The translations under genes and the position numbers were made by a program. The notes under the pieces are model-generated. The model was given only the letters and a program-made list of their open reading frames with translations, was not told the origin of the DNA and searched no databases. Shown one piece after another: positions 43,070-52,796 of a stretch of 64,000 nucleotides of DNA (position 1 is the stretch's first letter; each line of letters starts with the position of its first letter). Source of the DNA: Sorex araneus (lineage: Eukaryota > Chordata > Mammalia > Eulipotyphla > Soricidae); assembly GCF_027595985.1 (NCBI RefSeq), contig NC_073305.1:87166626-87230625 (forward strand), in the 5' to 3' direction.

Positions 43070-43180
43070 ATGAGGCTGATCCAGGTTCAGTCCCTGGCCC
43101 TGCCAGGAGTAACACCTGAGCACAGAGCCAGGACTAAGCCCTGTGCACTGCCAGGTGTGCCACCTCCCCTCCCCAAATCG
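43070..43180 (+). mobile_element. SINE-A tandem copy 3, right part
   Basis: ATGAGGCTGATCCAGGTTCAGTCCC, then GCCAGGAGTAACACCTGAGCACAG and GCCAGGTGTGCC, resuming the SINE split by the L1. Confidence 0.88.
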
Positions 43181-43264
43181 AGTTGTCACAATCCATTAAA
43201 CTGATTTTAAGACCTGTGAACAGGATCCATCGTGAGTTTGGAAAAATACTGATTGTTTTCGACT

Positions 43265-43370
43265 CATCATTTACTCACTGACTTGGTCAGTCTTATCACA
43301 ACCATGTGTTGAACATTTATAAAGTGCCAACAAATGAAATGGGAACAAAGACAAGACATTAAACAAAACA
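43265..43370 (+). mobile_element. L2-like fragment
   Basis: CATTTACTCACTGAC ... GTTGAACATTTATAAAGTGCC ... GGGAACAAAGACAAGAC. Weak. Confidence 0.35.
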
Positions 43371-43901
43371 ACTAAGTGACCAGTGTGCAGTTTGTGTCCT
43401 CTGAAAACTCTCTGCCTATCTTTTACAGGCTATTTTTTAAAAGAAGGAAGCAAATTACAATCAGATAAAGTTATATTGGGTTGGCCTGAAGGAAAAAGCA
43501 GAAACAATTATTTTTTTTCATTATCACCCCTTTAAGTAATCTAAAAACCAATTTGGATGAAATTGTATCCAATTGAAATTTTCTGTGGGTCCTAAATCTG
43601 TCTAGTACCTGCCTGGAAATCATCATGGTGCTTCTCTTTCCTTTCCCTTCACTTTGCAAAAATCAAAGTGATTGGCTAGTTGCTCCTAACAACTCCAGAG
43701 ACCAAGGAGCGTTGAAAATGAATGCTAGAGAGCGCTCTAACTGAGAAATACTTCTGATAGAGTCTAATCCTGGTCTTCACACACAAACCACAAAGCCACA
43801 CACTTTGCGAAAAGGACAGACTTAATTTTTTCAGAAGCCATGTTATCCCCGGGTATCACCACTAGAGGGAAGCAGAACATCACTGAAATTTTCAGGCTTT
43901 G

Positions 43902-43975
43902 CATCTCTCTCTCTTTCCTTCTCTGTCTCTGTCTCTGTCTCTTTGTTTGTCTCTCCTCTCTCTGTCTCTCTGTCC

Positions 43976-44007
<32 letters not shown>

Positions 44008-44010
44008 TTT
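43902..44010. repeat. (TC/TG)n low-complexity tract
   Basis: TCTCTG-type pyrimidine-rich repeat, ending at TTTCTTTGCCCCCTCCC. Confidence 0.95.
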
Positions 44011-44067
44011 CTTTGCCCCCTCCCACCCCCCCATCTGCCAGCATTTTATTTGTACTAGATAACATCA

Positions 44068-44309
44068 TCACTGTCACTGTTACTTTCATCCCGTTGCTCA
44101 TTGAGTTGCTCAAGCGGGCACCGGTAACATCTCCGTTGTGAGACTTGTTACTGTTTTTGCCATATCGAATACACCACGGGTAGCTTGCCAGACTTTGACG
44201 TGCAGGCAGGATACTCTCGGTAGCTTGCCGGGTTCTCTGAGAGGGATGGAGGAATTGAATCTGGGTCGGCCATGTGCAAGGCATATGCCTTATCCGCCGC
44301 TCCAGACCC
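44068..44309 (-). mobile_element. SINE-B copy
   Basis: CACTGTCACTGTTACTTTCATCCCG tail side through GGCATATCGAATACACC-type hairpin (here GCCATATCG) to CCGCCGCTCCAGACCC head. Confidence 0.93.
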
Positions 44310-44639
44310 TAAAAAGAAAAAATTGTTTCATTTTGCTTTAGGTCACTACTTAGGGTCAGTGCCAGTCTGACTTCTCCTATCTGGAGTCCTTGAGAGACAA
44401 CATCCAACCTAAGGGCCCAATGTGGGGCCCAACTTCCCCACCACCACCACAAACATCCCACGACCACTGAAGTGCCTGATAAAGTCATACAATGTCTCTG
44501 TAGACTATTACAGAATCTTTCTGTTTTGGTGGTCAGGAATTGTCAGGGAACTGCCCTGTAAAGTGCAGACAGAAGTGTAATCCATGCTGAGCCGTAGTGT
44601 TTGGGAAAATGGGACATGAACTCTCTTCCTCTTTCTGCC

Positions 44640-44801
44640 ACGTGAGCCACACCTGGTGGTGCACAGGGGCTATGCCCCAGCTTAGCGCTTAGTTTGTAGC
44701 AGGCACTGCTTGAAGGACCACGTTGTATTAGGATTGAACCCAGGGCTCCTGTGCACAAAGCACGTGCTCCAGTTCTTCAAGCCATCATCTCCTTTGTCCC
44801 C
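44640..44801 (-). mobile_element. SINE-A copy, old
   Basis: AGCCACACCTGGTGGTGCACAGGGGC and GGATTGAACCCAGGGCTCC identify it. Confidence 0.65.
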
Positions 44802-44919
44802 AATTCTTAGTTGTACTCAAGATTCTCTGGATCTAGTAGTTTTGCCAACGACCTACACCCCTCCCCCCAACGCACGTACACCCACTCTGGCTCTCCCTTC
44901 TCAGAGCTGACGGCATTTT

Positions 44920-45484
44920 TGTTTTTAATCGAATCACTGTGAGATACAGTTACAAAGCTTTCATGTTTGAGTTTCAGTCATACAATGATTGAACACCCAT
45001 CCCTCCACGAGTGCACATTCTCCATCACCAATGTTCCCAGCATACCCCCCTCTTAAGCTCTCCCCCTGCCTCCATGGCAGACAATTTCCTCCATTCTCTC
45101 TCTTTTGGGCATTATGGTTTGCAATCTAGATACTGAGAGGCTATCACGTTTGGTTCTTTATCTACTTTCAACATGCATTTCACATCCCAAACGATTCCTC
45201 CGACCATCATTGACTTAGTGATCCCTTCTCTATCCCAGCTGCCTTCTCCCCCAGCTCATGAGGCAGGCTTCCGACTATGGGGCAATATTCCTGGCCCTTG
45301 TCTCTACTATCCTCGGGTGTCAGTCTTCTATTATATGATTTTATATTCCACAAGTGAGTGGAGTCATTCTATGTCTGTCCCTCTCTTTCTGACTCATTTC
45401 ACTTAGCATGATACTCTCCCATGACCATCCATTTATAACTTCATCTTTCCTAACAGCTGCATAGTATTTCATTGTGTAGATGTT
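44920..45484 (-). mobile_element. 5'-truncated L1
   Basis: From GAATCACTGTGAGATACAGTTAC (complement of the 3' end) to GCATAGTATTTCATTGTGTAGATG in ORF2. TGACGGCATTTTT / TGATGACATTTTT flank it as a diverged TSD. Confidence 0.92.
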
Positions 45485-46494
45485 GATGACATTTTTACAA
45501 AACTTCATACCAACTTCACCTCCTCAGAAGTGAAGAAAATTTCACCGTGTGTTTCTAAGGACTGAGAGTAGTTAAAATACACTATGCTAGGCTTTAAACT
45601 ACCATGGTCTTCTCAGAAAGGCATTTGAGCAGAGAGCACTCCTCAAATAGAAACAGATGTCACAACTGACAATAGGCTTAGGTATGACTCACCCTTTCCA
45701 GTCCCCAAGGCTCCTTTCTTCCCCAACATAGAAAATATTGCCCCAAGTTTAGTAAAGAAGGGATCTTGGAAGTGTGTCCTAATGTTTATGGAATTTATCT
45801 TAAGAAAGAGGGAAAGGCGGGGTCCTGGGTGAGTGTGATGTCATTAGGAAGAGTAAACAAGTGATTCTGGGTACACAGTATTCACAAGGTGGAATAAACT
45901 TCCTTTCTAAGGTTGAATTTACCATTTTGACATATTCTGCCAGTGGCTCATTCTAGTTGCTAAGATACAATTCAATGAGAGATAACTTTTAAAGATTTCA
46001 TCATCAAGATTGTCTATGCATTATTTTGTTTTAAAGATAGCAACCAATCACTGCTTTAGGCACCCCTAGTAGAATCTACCCTGAGTGCTAGTAGATTCAT
46101 GTCCTGGGACCCTGAATTTCACAGCCTTTAGTGAAACCCAGCGGGGCATTTGCTGTGACAAACAGCAAGTACAGCTGCTGTGTGTATTGTAGCAAACTAT
46201 CCACAACACTGGAAAAATTTTTCTGGGTCTGACCCCAACTCTCTCACGTTCGTAAATTGGCTCATTATCAGAAACTTCTGTTTAAAAAGTCAGACCTTGA
46301 GCCCTATTTTCAGACCAAAGGAGTCTGGTTTGACTTATTTTTTATTTGTAAACATCTTCATGCTGATTTTAGCTATTTTTCACTCCTGAAAATATTTCAG
46401 ATAGGATTACATTTTTAAAAATATTAATGCAAACAATTTTTGTTAATAGCGCCACAAGGGGAGAATACCTCTGATGCTAAGATGTTCCACTTCT

Positions 46495-46608
46495 CTTTTT
46501 TTTTTTTTTTTGCCACACCCAGAGATGCTCAGTGCTCAGGTATTACTCCACGTGACTCACAGGAGACCCAGGTGATGCCTCCTTAACCACTGAACTAGTT
46601 CTCAGGGC
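46495..46608 (-). mobile_element. SINE-A copy, deleted
   Basis: T tract, GCCACACCCAGAGATGCTCAG, and a degraded head. TTCCACTTCTCTT occurs on both sides as a TSD. Confidence 0.75.
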
Positions 46609-47119
46609 CAGGTATTCCACTTCTCTTATTTGCTTCGTATGCCTCAGCTTTCTCTTTGAAGGAACTTAATGCCTCTGATTCTTTTTCACTGCTGCCACAG
46701 ATAAGAATTAACTAGAGATTAGGAGCCAAGAACCTGAAAGATCTTCAATCAAATGCTGAGCATCCTGAGGCAAGTATCCAACGTCCGTCTTAAGAACTCA
46801 GAAGTGCAAAACTAAAGGGATTGACAATTTTTTTTCAAAGGTGAAGCTGGTAAAAATAAATAAACAGAATAGAATAGAATAACCAAGATTCGTGACCAGA
46901 TGGTTGCTTTAGATAACTGAACACTGTGTAACAATACAATTTTCTGCAATCCTGGTCTGTGAGAAATTCGAGTCTGGGCATTGGTTTAAACCTTTTTCAC
47001 CTGGCGCCGGGAGGGTTGAATGGAGGCAAGGAACTCCCCATGCTCTGTAAGGAGCATGTAAGGATCCATGCATCTAAGGATCCACGCCCACCCACTCGCC
47101 AACTTCACAAATGAGTGAG

Positions 47120-47880
47120 TGCTACGACGCTCCCACAGCGCGAGTAACTTCCGGGAGAAGCATGCGCGGTGGTAAGGGGCGAGGAGAACAGGGTGGTGGG
47201 CGTGGCTAAGACGCGCGGGCGGGGCGAATACGTGGGCGGGTTCCACTCATCAACTTTCCCCTGCTCCCGCTAACCACGCCCCTTTCGCCGCGGCCGTCCT
47301 AACGCGAGAAGGCCGAGGCTTCGCGCGGGGGGTGGGTTGCGCACGCGCAGACGCGCCCCGCCCGCGCCTGCGCCCTGGCGGTGTTTGGCGTTACCATGGA
47401 GCTGCAGCGGCCGTGCGGGTTGGGGTTCGGCGAGCGGGACGCGGGGCCGCGGCCGCCGGGCGTGCGGAGCCCTCCTGAGGCGGCGGCGGCGACGGCGGCG
47501 GCGCGATGTCCCAGTCCCTGCACGGCCTGCCCTTTCTCCCGGGCACGTCCTTTAAGGACCCCACGGTGAGGACGCGGTCCGCCCGGCGCCCCCGCGACTG
47601 CCTCAGGACTCGGTGGGCTGCGGGCGCCGCCGCCGAAGTTTCTCCTCACGCCCGGGAGACCCTCCCTCCCTCGTCCGTTTCACCCCCCGCCCGGTGGCCG
47701 CGCTCTCGGGTGGCCGGACTCCGGGCCCCCGCCGCCCTCACCTCCTCCTCGCCCCGTTGGCCCGCCGCGCCCGATCTTCCCCTCAGCCCCGCGGCCGCGC
47801 CCCGCCGCGCACTCCCTCCTTGGGCTCCGCTGCGGAATCCCCGGCCCAGAAAGCGCGTCAGGTTTTTTGTCTGCCAGTCA
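47120..47880 (+). promoter_or_regulatory. EFHC1: CpG island and EFHC1 promoter
   Basis: Dense CpG and GC over about 760 bases surrounding exon 1. Visible motifs: ETS-like ACTTCCGG (47147), GC box GGGCGGGGC (47218), a perfect NRF1 consensus TGCGCACGCGCA (47338-47349), and GTTACCATGG (47390), the first half of an RFX X-box. No TATA box was seen. The transcription start cannot be fixed from sequence. Confidence 0.85.
47506..47565 (+). CDS. EFHC1: EFHC1 (myoclonin-1), coding exon 1
   Basis: Twenty codons, [20 protein letters not shown], then donor ACG|GTGAGG in phase 0. Recalled human EFHC1 starts [21 protein letters not shown], so [13 protein letters not shown] is identical and only the first residues differ, with one residue fewer here. 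The start codon lies in the expected place behind a run of GGC repeats (GCGATGT, a fair context). EFHC1 is a microtubule-associated axonemal and mitotic-spindle protein built from three DM10 domains and a C-terminal EF-hand region. Human variants have been linked to juvenile myoclonic epilepsy. This exon encodes the N-terminus ahead of the first DM10 domain. The frame stays open past the donor into the intron, so the exon end is set by the splice site and by joining to exon 2. Confidence 0.95.
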
Positions 47881-47970
47881 TGGGCACTTCCTCTCCTCTG
47901 CCTTTCTTCGTCTCATTTCCACCTACTCTTCTCAGCCTTCCTCATCTCATCCCACCCCGTTTCCGCCCAG

Positions 47971-48404
47971 TCTTTCCCTCCCTCCCTCCCTTCCTTCCTT
48001 CCTTCCTTCCTTCCTTCCTTCCTTCCTTCCTTCCTTCCTTCCTTCCTTCCTTCCTTCCCTCCCTCCCTCTTCCCCCTTCTTCCTTCCGTCCTTCCTTCTC
48101 TCTTCCCCTTCCTTTCCTTCCTTCCTCCTTCCCCCTCCTTCCTTCCTTCCTTCCTTCCTTCCTTCCTTCCTTCCTTCCTTCCTTCCTTCCTTCCTTCCTT
48201 CCTTCCTTCCCTCTTCCCCTTCCTTCCTTCTTTCCTTCCTTCCTTCCTTCTTCCCCCCTTCTTCCTTCCTTCCTTCCATCCTTCCTTCTGTCCCTCCTTC
48301 CTTCCATCCTTCTCTATTCCCCTTCTTTTTCTTTCTTCCTTCCCTCCTTCCTTCCATCCTTCCTTCCTTCTCTCTTCCCCTTCCTTCCTTTCCTTCCTTC
48401 CTTC

Positions 48405-48485
<81 letters not shown>

Positions 48486-48757
48486 TTCTCTTCCTTTTTC
48501 CTTCCTCCATCTCTCTTCCCTTTTCCTTCCTCTCTTCCCTTCCTTCCTTCTCTATTCCCCTCCCTCCCTCCCTCCCTCCCTCCTTCCCTCCCTCCCTTCC
48601 TCCCTTCCTTCCTTCCTTCCTTCCTTCCTTCCTTCCTTCCTTCCTTCCTTCCTTCCTTCCTTCCCTCTCCCTCCCTCCCTCCCTCCCTTCCCTCTTCCTT
48701 TTCCCTCCCTTCCTCTTTCTCTCTCTCTCTCTCTGCCTTCTCTCTCCCTCCCTCCAT
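47971..48757. repeat. Polypyrimidine microsatellite (CCTT)n/(CTTT)n/(CCCT)n
   Basis: Roughly 790 bases, almost purely C and T on the + strand, with blocks of CCTT (47990-48056, 48139-48210, 48605-48665), CTTT (48406-48482) and CCCT. Its complement is polypurine. Confidence 0.97.
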
Positions 48758-48767
48758 ACTAGAAATC

Positions 48768-48880
48768 CCTCTTGGCAAGGCTTGAGGGACCTTATGGGAT
48801 GCCAGAGATGGAACCCATTTTGCCACTTGTAAACTTAAACACCCCTATGCGCTGTGTTAATTCTCTGACCCTACTGCCTA
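48768..48880 (-). mobile_element. SINE-A remnant at the microsatellite edge
   Basis: CTTGAGGGACCTTATGGGATGCCAG ... GTTAATTCTCTGACCC is a minus-strand SINE-A head half. Its tail side faces the pyrimidine tract. Confidence 0.7.
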
Positions 48881-49025
48881 GTCTTTATGCCTTTTTTTTT
48901 TTTTACAATCTAATCCAACTATGTCCCCCCTCAGTTTTTTTAGTGGCCCTTTGCAAAGTTAGGCTATGCCCATCTTCCTCTTAATCCATCATTTTGGCTT
49001 TGTTGGCAGTAAAACTATATCAGGT

Positions 49026-49206
49026 GGGGCCAGGGTGATAGCACAGTGGGGAGGGCGTTTGCCTTGCAGGTGGCCAACCCAGGTTCGATCCCCGGCATCC
49101 CATATGGCCCCCCAAGCACCACCAGGAGTGATTCCTTAGTGCAGAGCCAGGAGTAACCCCTGAGCATCACTGGGTGTGACCCAAAAACCAAAAAAAAACC
49201 AAAAAG
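49026..49206 (+). mobile_element. SINE-A copy
   Basis: Intact, with A box TAGCACAGTGG and B box GGTTCGATCCC. AAAACTATATCAGG / AAAACCTATCTCAGG flank it as a TSD. Confidence 0.95.
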
Positions 49207-49718
49207 AAAACCTATCTCAGGCCCCTAACCTGCAATCCTGTAGCTTGCTTTTTTTCCCTAACCCTATACTTTCTTCCTCCCCACCCCCCATACCTCTAAA
49301 CTTTGTATGAGTTCTTAGATTTAGGTTTGGTTTAGTGCCTCTGCTGTCTTGTGGCTTTAATTGTATTCTTTACAGCAAAACTGAAGAGAAAGAAGCTTCC
49401 TGACATAGTTTAACCCTTGACAACATTATTGAATATTGGTTTCAGTTATATAACAGTTACATGTTGATGATCTGTGTTGAGAAATATGGAAAATTAATGC
49501 TGAAAGTCAGTATGCTGATTATCATAGGTGAAGCATCTTATTTTATATTCTTATACTTTAGTAATTTGCACCAAGTTCCTCTTCATGGTAAATACTATAC
49601 CAGTGTAAAATTCTTAGAATAAATTAAAGTTTGATGAGGGAATTTGGATTCTAAGTATCTTGCATAGTTACTCCACACTAAGACAGCCCCACAGGTTTTT
49701 CCCTTTCCTGGAGTTTTC

Positions 49719-49892
49719 TTTTTTTTTTTTTCTTTTTGGATCACACCTGGCAGTGCTCAGGGGTTACTCCTGGCTCTGCACTCAGGAATCACCCCTGGCG
49801 GTGCTCAGGGGACCATATGGGATGCTGGGAATTGAACCCGGGTCGGCCGCATGCAGGGCAAACGCCCTACCCGCTGTGCTATCACTCCAGTC
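49719..49892 (-). mobile_element. SINE-A copy with perfect TSD
   Basis: TSD CCTGGAGTTTTC at 49707-49718 and 49893-49904; in element sense it begins GAAAAC, an L1-type nick site. Nearly intact body. Confidence 0.97.
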
Positions 49893-49924
49893 CCTGGAGT
49901 TTTCATTTTTATGTAATCCGGAAC

Positions 49925-50088
49925 AGTGATCGTCAGCCTCTGGCCCATGGACCAGTGCCAACTGCAGGTTGTAGAAAAATTGACAACTTCTGGTCTACCA
50001 CCTTGGTTCTAACTACTGGTCTGTGCACTGGTATGCAGAACAGGCCAGTCCACAGATGTGAAAAAATTGAAGAACGCTTATGTAGAAA
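49925..50088. mobile_element. Possible DNA-transposon relic (hAT-like)
   Basis: Starts CAGTGATCGTCAGCCTCTGG and ends ATTGAAGAACGCTTA, resembling degraded inverted ends of small non-autonomous hAT elements. GACCAGTGCC and GGTCTGTGCACTGG lie inside. Tentative. Confidence 0.35.
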
Positions 50089-50671
50089 ATGTTTGAAGTC
50101 CTGTTACTGCCCTGTGTAGGAATGACCTAAGCATTGAGCTTGAATGTGGGTTTATCCTCAAGATACAACTGCATGGATTTGGGGAATCACAATGTGAATT
50201 GGAGATACTAGGCTCTGAATATATATTTCTGTACTATAAGAAAGGTGAACGAACTATTTCTTGACATGTTTCATATTTTAAATATACTGACCAACTGTTA
50301 GCTGATCTCTTTTATTTGAAATTTGAATAACATGGTCACTCTTCATAACTCTCAGGACATCAGAAGGTGAATCTTAATGATTAAAGGGATAGGGAGGTCT
50401 GAGGTCTTTTTTCTGGGGTGCTCAAGAAGTTCGTTAATAATAAAGTAAACGTGATGGCAGACGTGTTATTATGAGGAAACCAAGGAAGCAGCTGATACGG
50501 CTTCTTTCTCTAAAGGTGAAAGAAGGAATTTGAAGTTACCCAGTGAAGAAATTAGAAGTCAACCCGTTTTGTTATATGTTTTTTGTGATATATCTTGATT
50601 AGCTCCAACCAACTTGTGACTCAGAACATGTGACCATTTAAAAAATGAAAGGTTCACAAGTAATGACTTGG

Positions 50672-50820
50672 TTTCTTTCTTTCTTTTTTTTTTTTTTGCA
50701 TACCCATCTGTCCTCAAGGCACTCCTGATAGTGCTCAGGGTACCCTGTGGGGTGCCCGGGATTAAAATTCAGGTCGACTGAGTGCAAGGCCTTGCCCACT
50801 GTACTCTCTCTCTGATCCCA
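50672..50820 (-). mobile_element. SINE-A copy, old
   Basis: TTTCTTTC and T-tract tail side, GATAGTGCTCAGGGTACCC, GTACTCTCTCTCTGATCCC head. Confidence 0.75.
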
Positions 50821-50916
50821 GTTTATATTGCTTTAAGCAAAAGAAATTTATTATATACTTTATGTAAGTGCAGATCTTGAAGGATGGTAAGTTGAGCTGT
50901 GAAGAAATGAACAGGT

Positions 50917-51084
50917 TGGGGCTGGAGAGAGCACAGTGGGTAGGGCATTTGCCTTGCACGCGGCCAACCCGAGTTCATTTCTCAGCATCCCATATGGTCC
51001 CCTAAGCACCGCCAGGAGTAATTCCTGAGTGCATGAGCCAGGAGTAAACCCTGTGCATCTCCGGGTGTAACTCAAAAAGAAAAA
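50917..51084 (+). mobile_element. SINE-A copy with perfect TSD
   Basis: 15-bp TSD AAGAAATGAACAGGT (50902-50916 and 51085-51099). The A box has lost three bases (GAGAGAGCACAGTGG), so Pol III activity is doubtful. Confidence 0.97.
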
Positions 51085-51169
51085 AAGAAATGAACAGGTA
51101 TATGAATTATCTCTTCATTAAAAAATGCTTTTTGATTAATAGAATTTTTGTTCAGTATTTTTAGTTTAG

Positions 51170-51430
51170 GGCTAGAGCAATAGCACCGCGGTAGGGCATT
51201 TGCCTTGCACGTGGCCATCCCAGGTTTGATTCCTCCACCCTTCTTGGAGACTCCGGCAAGCTACTGAGAGTATCTCGCCCACAGGGCAGAGCCCGGCAAG
51301 CTACCCATAGCGTATTTGATATGCGGAAAAAAAAAAAAAAACAGTAACAAGTCTCACAATGGTTACTGGTGGCCACTTGCTAAAAGAGCTTATCGATGAG
51401 CAAGAGGATGACAGAGATACAGTGATAGTG
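51170..51430 (+). mobile_element. SINE-B sense copy with TSD
   Basis: TSD ATTTTTAGTTTAG at 51157-51169 and 51431-51443. A 15-base A run has replaced part of the region after hairpin 2. Tail GATACAGTGATAGTG. Confidence 0.96.
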
Positions 51431-51487
51431 ATTTTTAGTTTAGAATGTATATGTGTATGTATATGTACATGTTTGTATATATGTAAG

Positions 51488-51692
51488 TCACTGTCACTGT
51501 CATCCCATTGCTCATCAATTTGCTCGAGTGGGCACCAGTAACGTCTCCATTGTGAGACTTTTAATTTTTTTTGGCATATCAAATACTCCACAGGTAGCTT
51601 GCCACTCTCTCAGAGTGGGCTGGAGGAATTAAACCCGAGTCGGCCATGTGCAAGGCAAACTCCCCTACCGCTGTGCTATCATTCCAGCCCAC
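51488..51692 (-). mobile_element. SINE-B antisense copy with TSD
   Basis: TSD ATATATGTAAG at 51477-51487 and 51693-51703. Starts TCACTGTCACTGTCATCCC. Lies 57 bp beyond an opposite-strand SINE-B. Confidence 0.95.
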
Positions 51693-51989
51693 ATATATGT
51701 AAGCATATGGTTTAAAACATCTAACAGAAGAGAACAAAAAGGAAAAAATAAAATAATTATCCTTAATTTTGATTTTTATTTTCTTCCAGTTTTGATTGAC
51801 ATATAACATTGTATAAGTTTGAAAACTATAATGGGTTACTTTAATACCATTTAATAAAGTGATTATCTCCATAGCATTATCTAACATCTCTGTTCTGTCA
51901 AATAATTGCAATTTTTTTGTGGTAAGAACATTTAAGATAAAGTCTCAAGTATTTAATGTAGCGTTACTAGCTATCATAGTCGTGGTGCA

Positions 51990-52223
51990 CTGTCATCCCA
52001 TTGTTCATTGATTTGCTTGAGCGGGCACCAATAACATCTCCATTGGGAGACTTGTTACTGTTTTTGGCATATCGAATACGCCACAGGCAGCTTGCCAGGC
52101 TCTGCCATGCAGGCAGAATACTCTAGGTAGCTTGCTGGGTTCTCTGAGAGGCACAGAGGAATTGAACCCGGGTTGGCCACTTGCAAGGCAAACACCCTAC
52201 CCATTGTGCTATCACTCCAGCCT
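51990..52223 (-). mobile_element. SINE-B copy inside old L1
   Basis: Complete body with GGCATATCGAATACGCC hairpin. TGGTGCAC / TGGTGTAC may be a short TSD. Confidence 0.92.
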
Positions 52224-52257
52224 GGTGTACATTAAATTAACAGACTATTTTTTTGTT

Positions 52258-52436
52258 GTTCTTTTTTTTTTTTGGTTTGAAGGCCACACCTGGCTATGCT
52301 GAGGGCTTACTCCTGGCTGCGTACTCAGGGATCACTTCTGCTGGTGCTCAGGGGACCATATGTAGTACAGGGATTGAAGCAGTAATTGGCCATATTTGAG
52401 GCAAGCTCCTTTCCCCTGTGTGCTCGCTGTCTAGCC
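52258..52436 (-). mobile_element. SINE-A copy, old, inside old L1
   Basis: GGCCACACCTGGCTATGCTGAGGGC and GGGGACCATATGTAGTACAGGG. Head degraded. Confidence 0.75.
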
Positions 52437-52731
52437 TAGCAAAACTTTTTCATCTTATAACTGAAGAAACTATAAATTTGTACGTTTGATCAATTATTTC
52501 TCAATTGCTTTCACCCTTCTACCCCCGGGTAATTACTTCTTTACTCTCTGTTACTATGATTTTGGCTTTTTAATCTGTGTGAATACAGTATCTTTTTCAT
52601 AACTTCACCTAGCATAATTCCCTAGAGTTTTATCCAAGCCATCATAAAAATCAGGACTTCCGCATATCCTGTGGTTGAATAATTCTCCTGTTGTATGTGA
52701 GAGTTTATTACCCATACCCAGGCAATGCGTG

Positions 52732-52796
52732 GCATGCACGCGCGTGCACACACACACACACACACATATACACATGTATGCATGCACACACACACC
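52732..52796. repeat. Alternating purine-pyrimidine tract
   Basis: GCATGCACGCGCGTGCACAC and onward alternates without a break for about 64 bases. Confidence 0.95.

Larger units (their letters stand above)
29351..47119. other. PAQR8-EFHC1 intergenic region
   Basis: No protein-coding gene was recognised. Unassigned stretches over 300 bases: 29350-30050, 30200-30765, 33640-34980, 39290-39700, 40065-40965, 43370-43900, 45490-46490 and 46610-47120. The interval is about 18 kb. Confidence 0.7.

Noticed and set aside
46986-47246. Minus-strand 86-codon frame at the edge of the EFHC1 CpG island (divergent gene?)
   Set aside because: No recognisable domain, splice signal or homologue. GC-rich DNA often leaves such frames.
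47942-48826. Long open frames on both strands of the polypyrimidine tract (up to several hundred codons of S/P/F/L or K/E/G/R)
   Set aside because: They are translations of CCTT/CTTT repeats. No start context, domain or homologous protein supports them.
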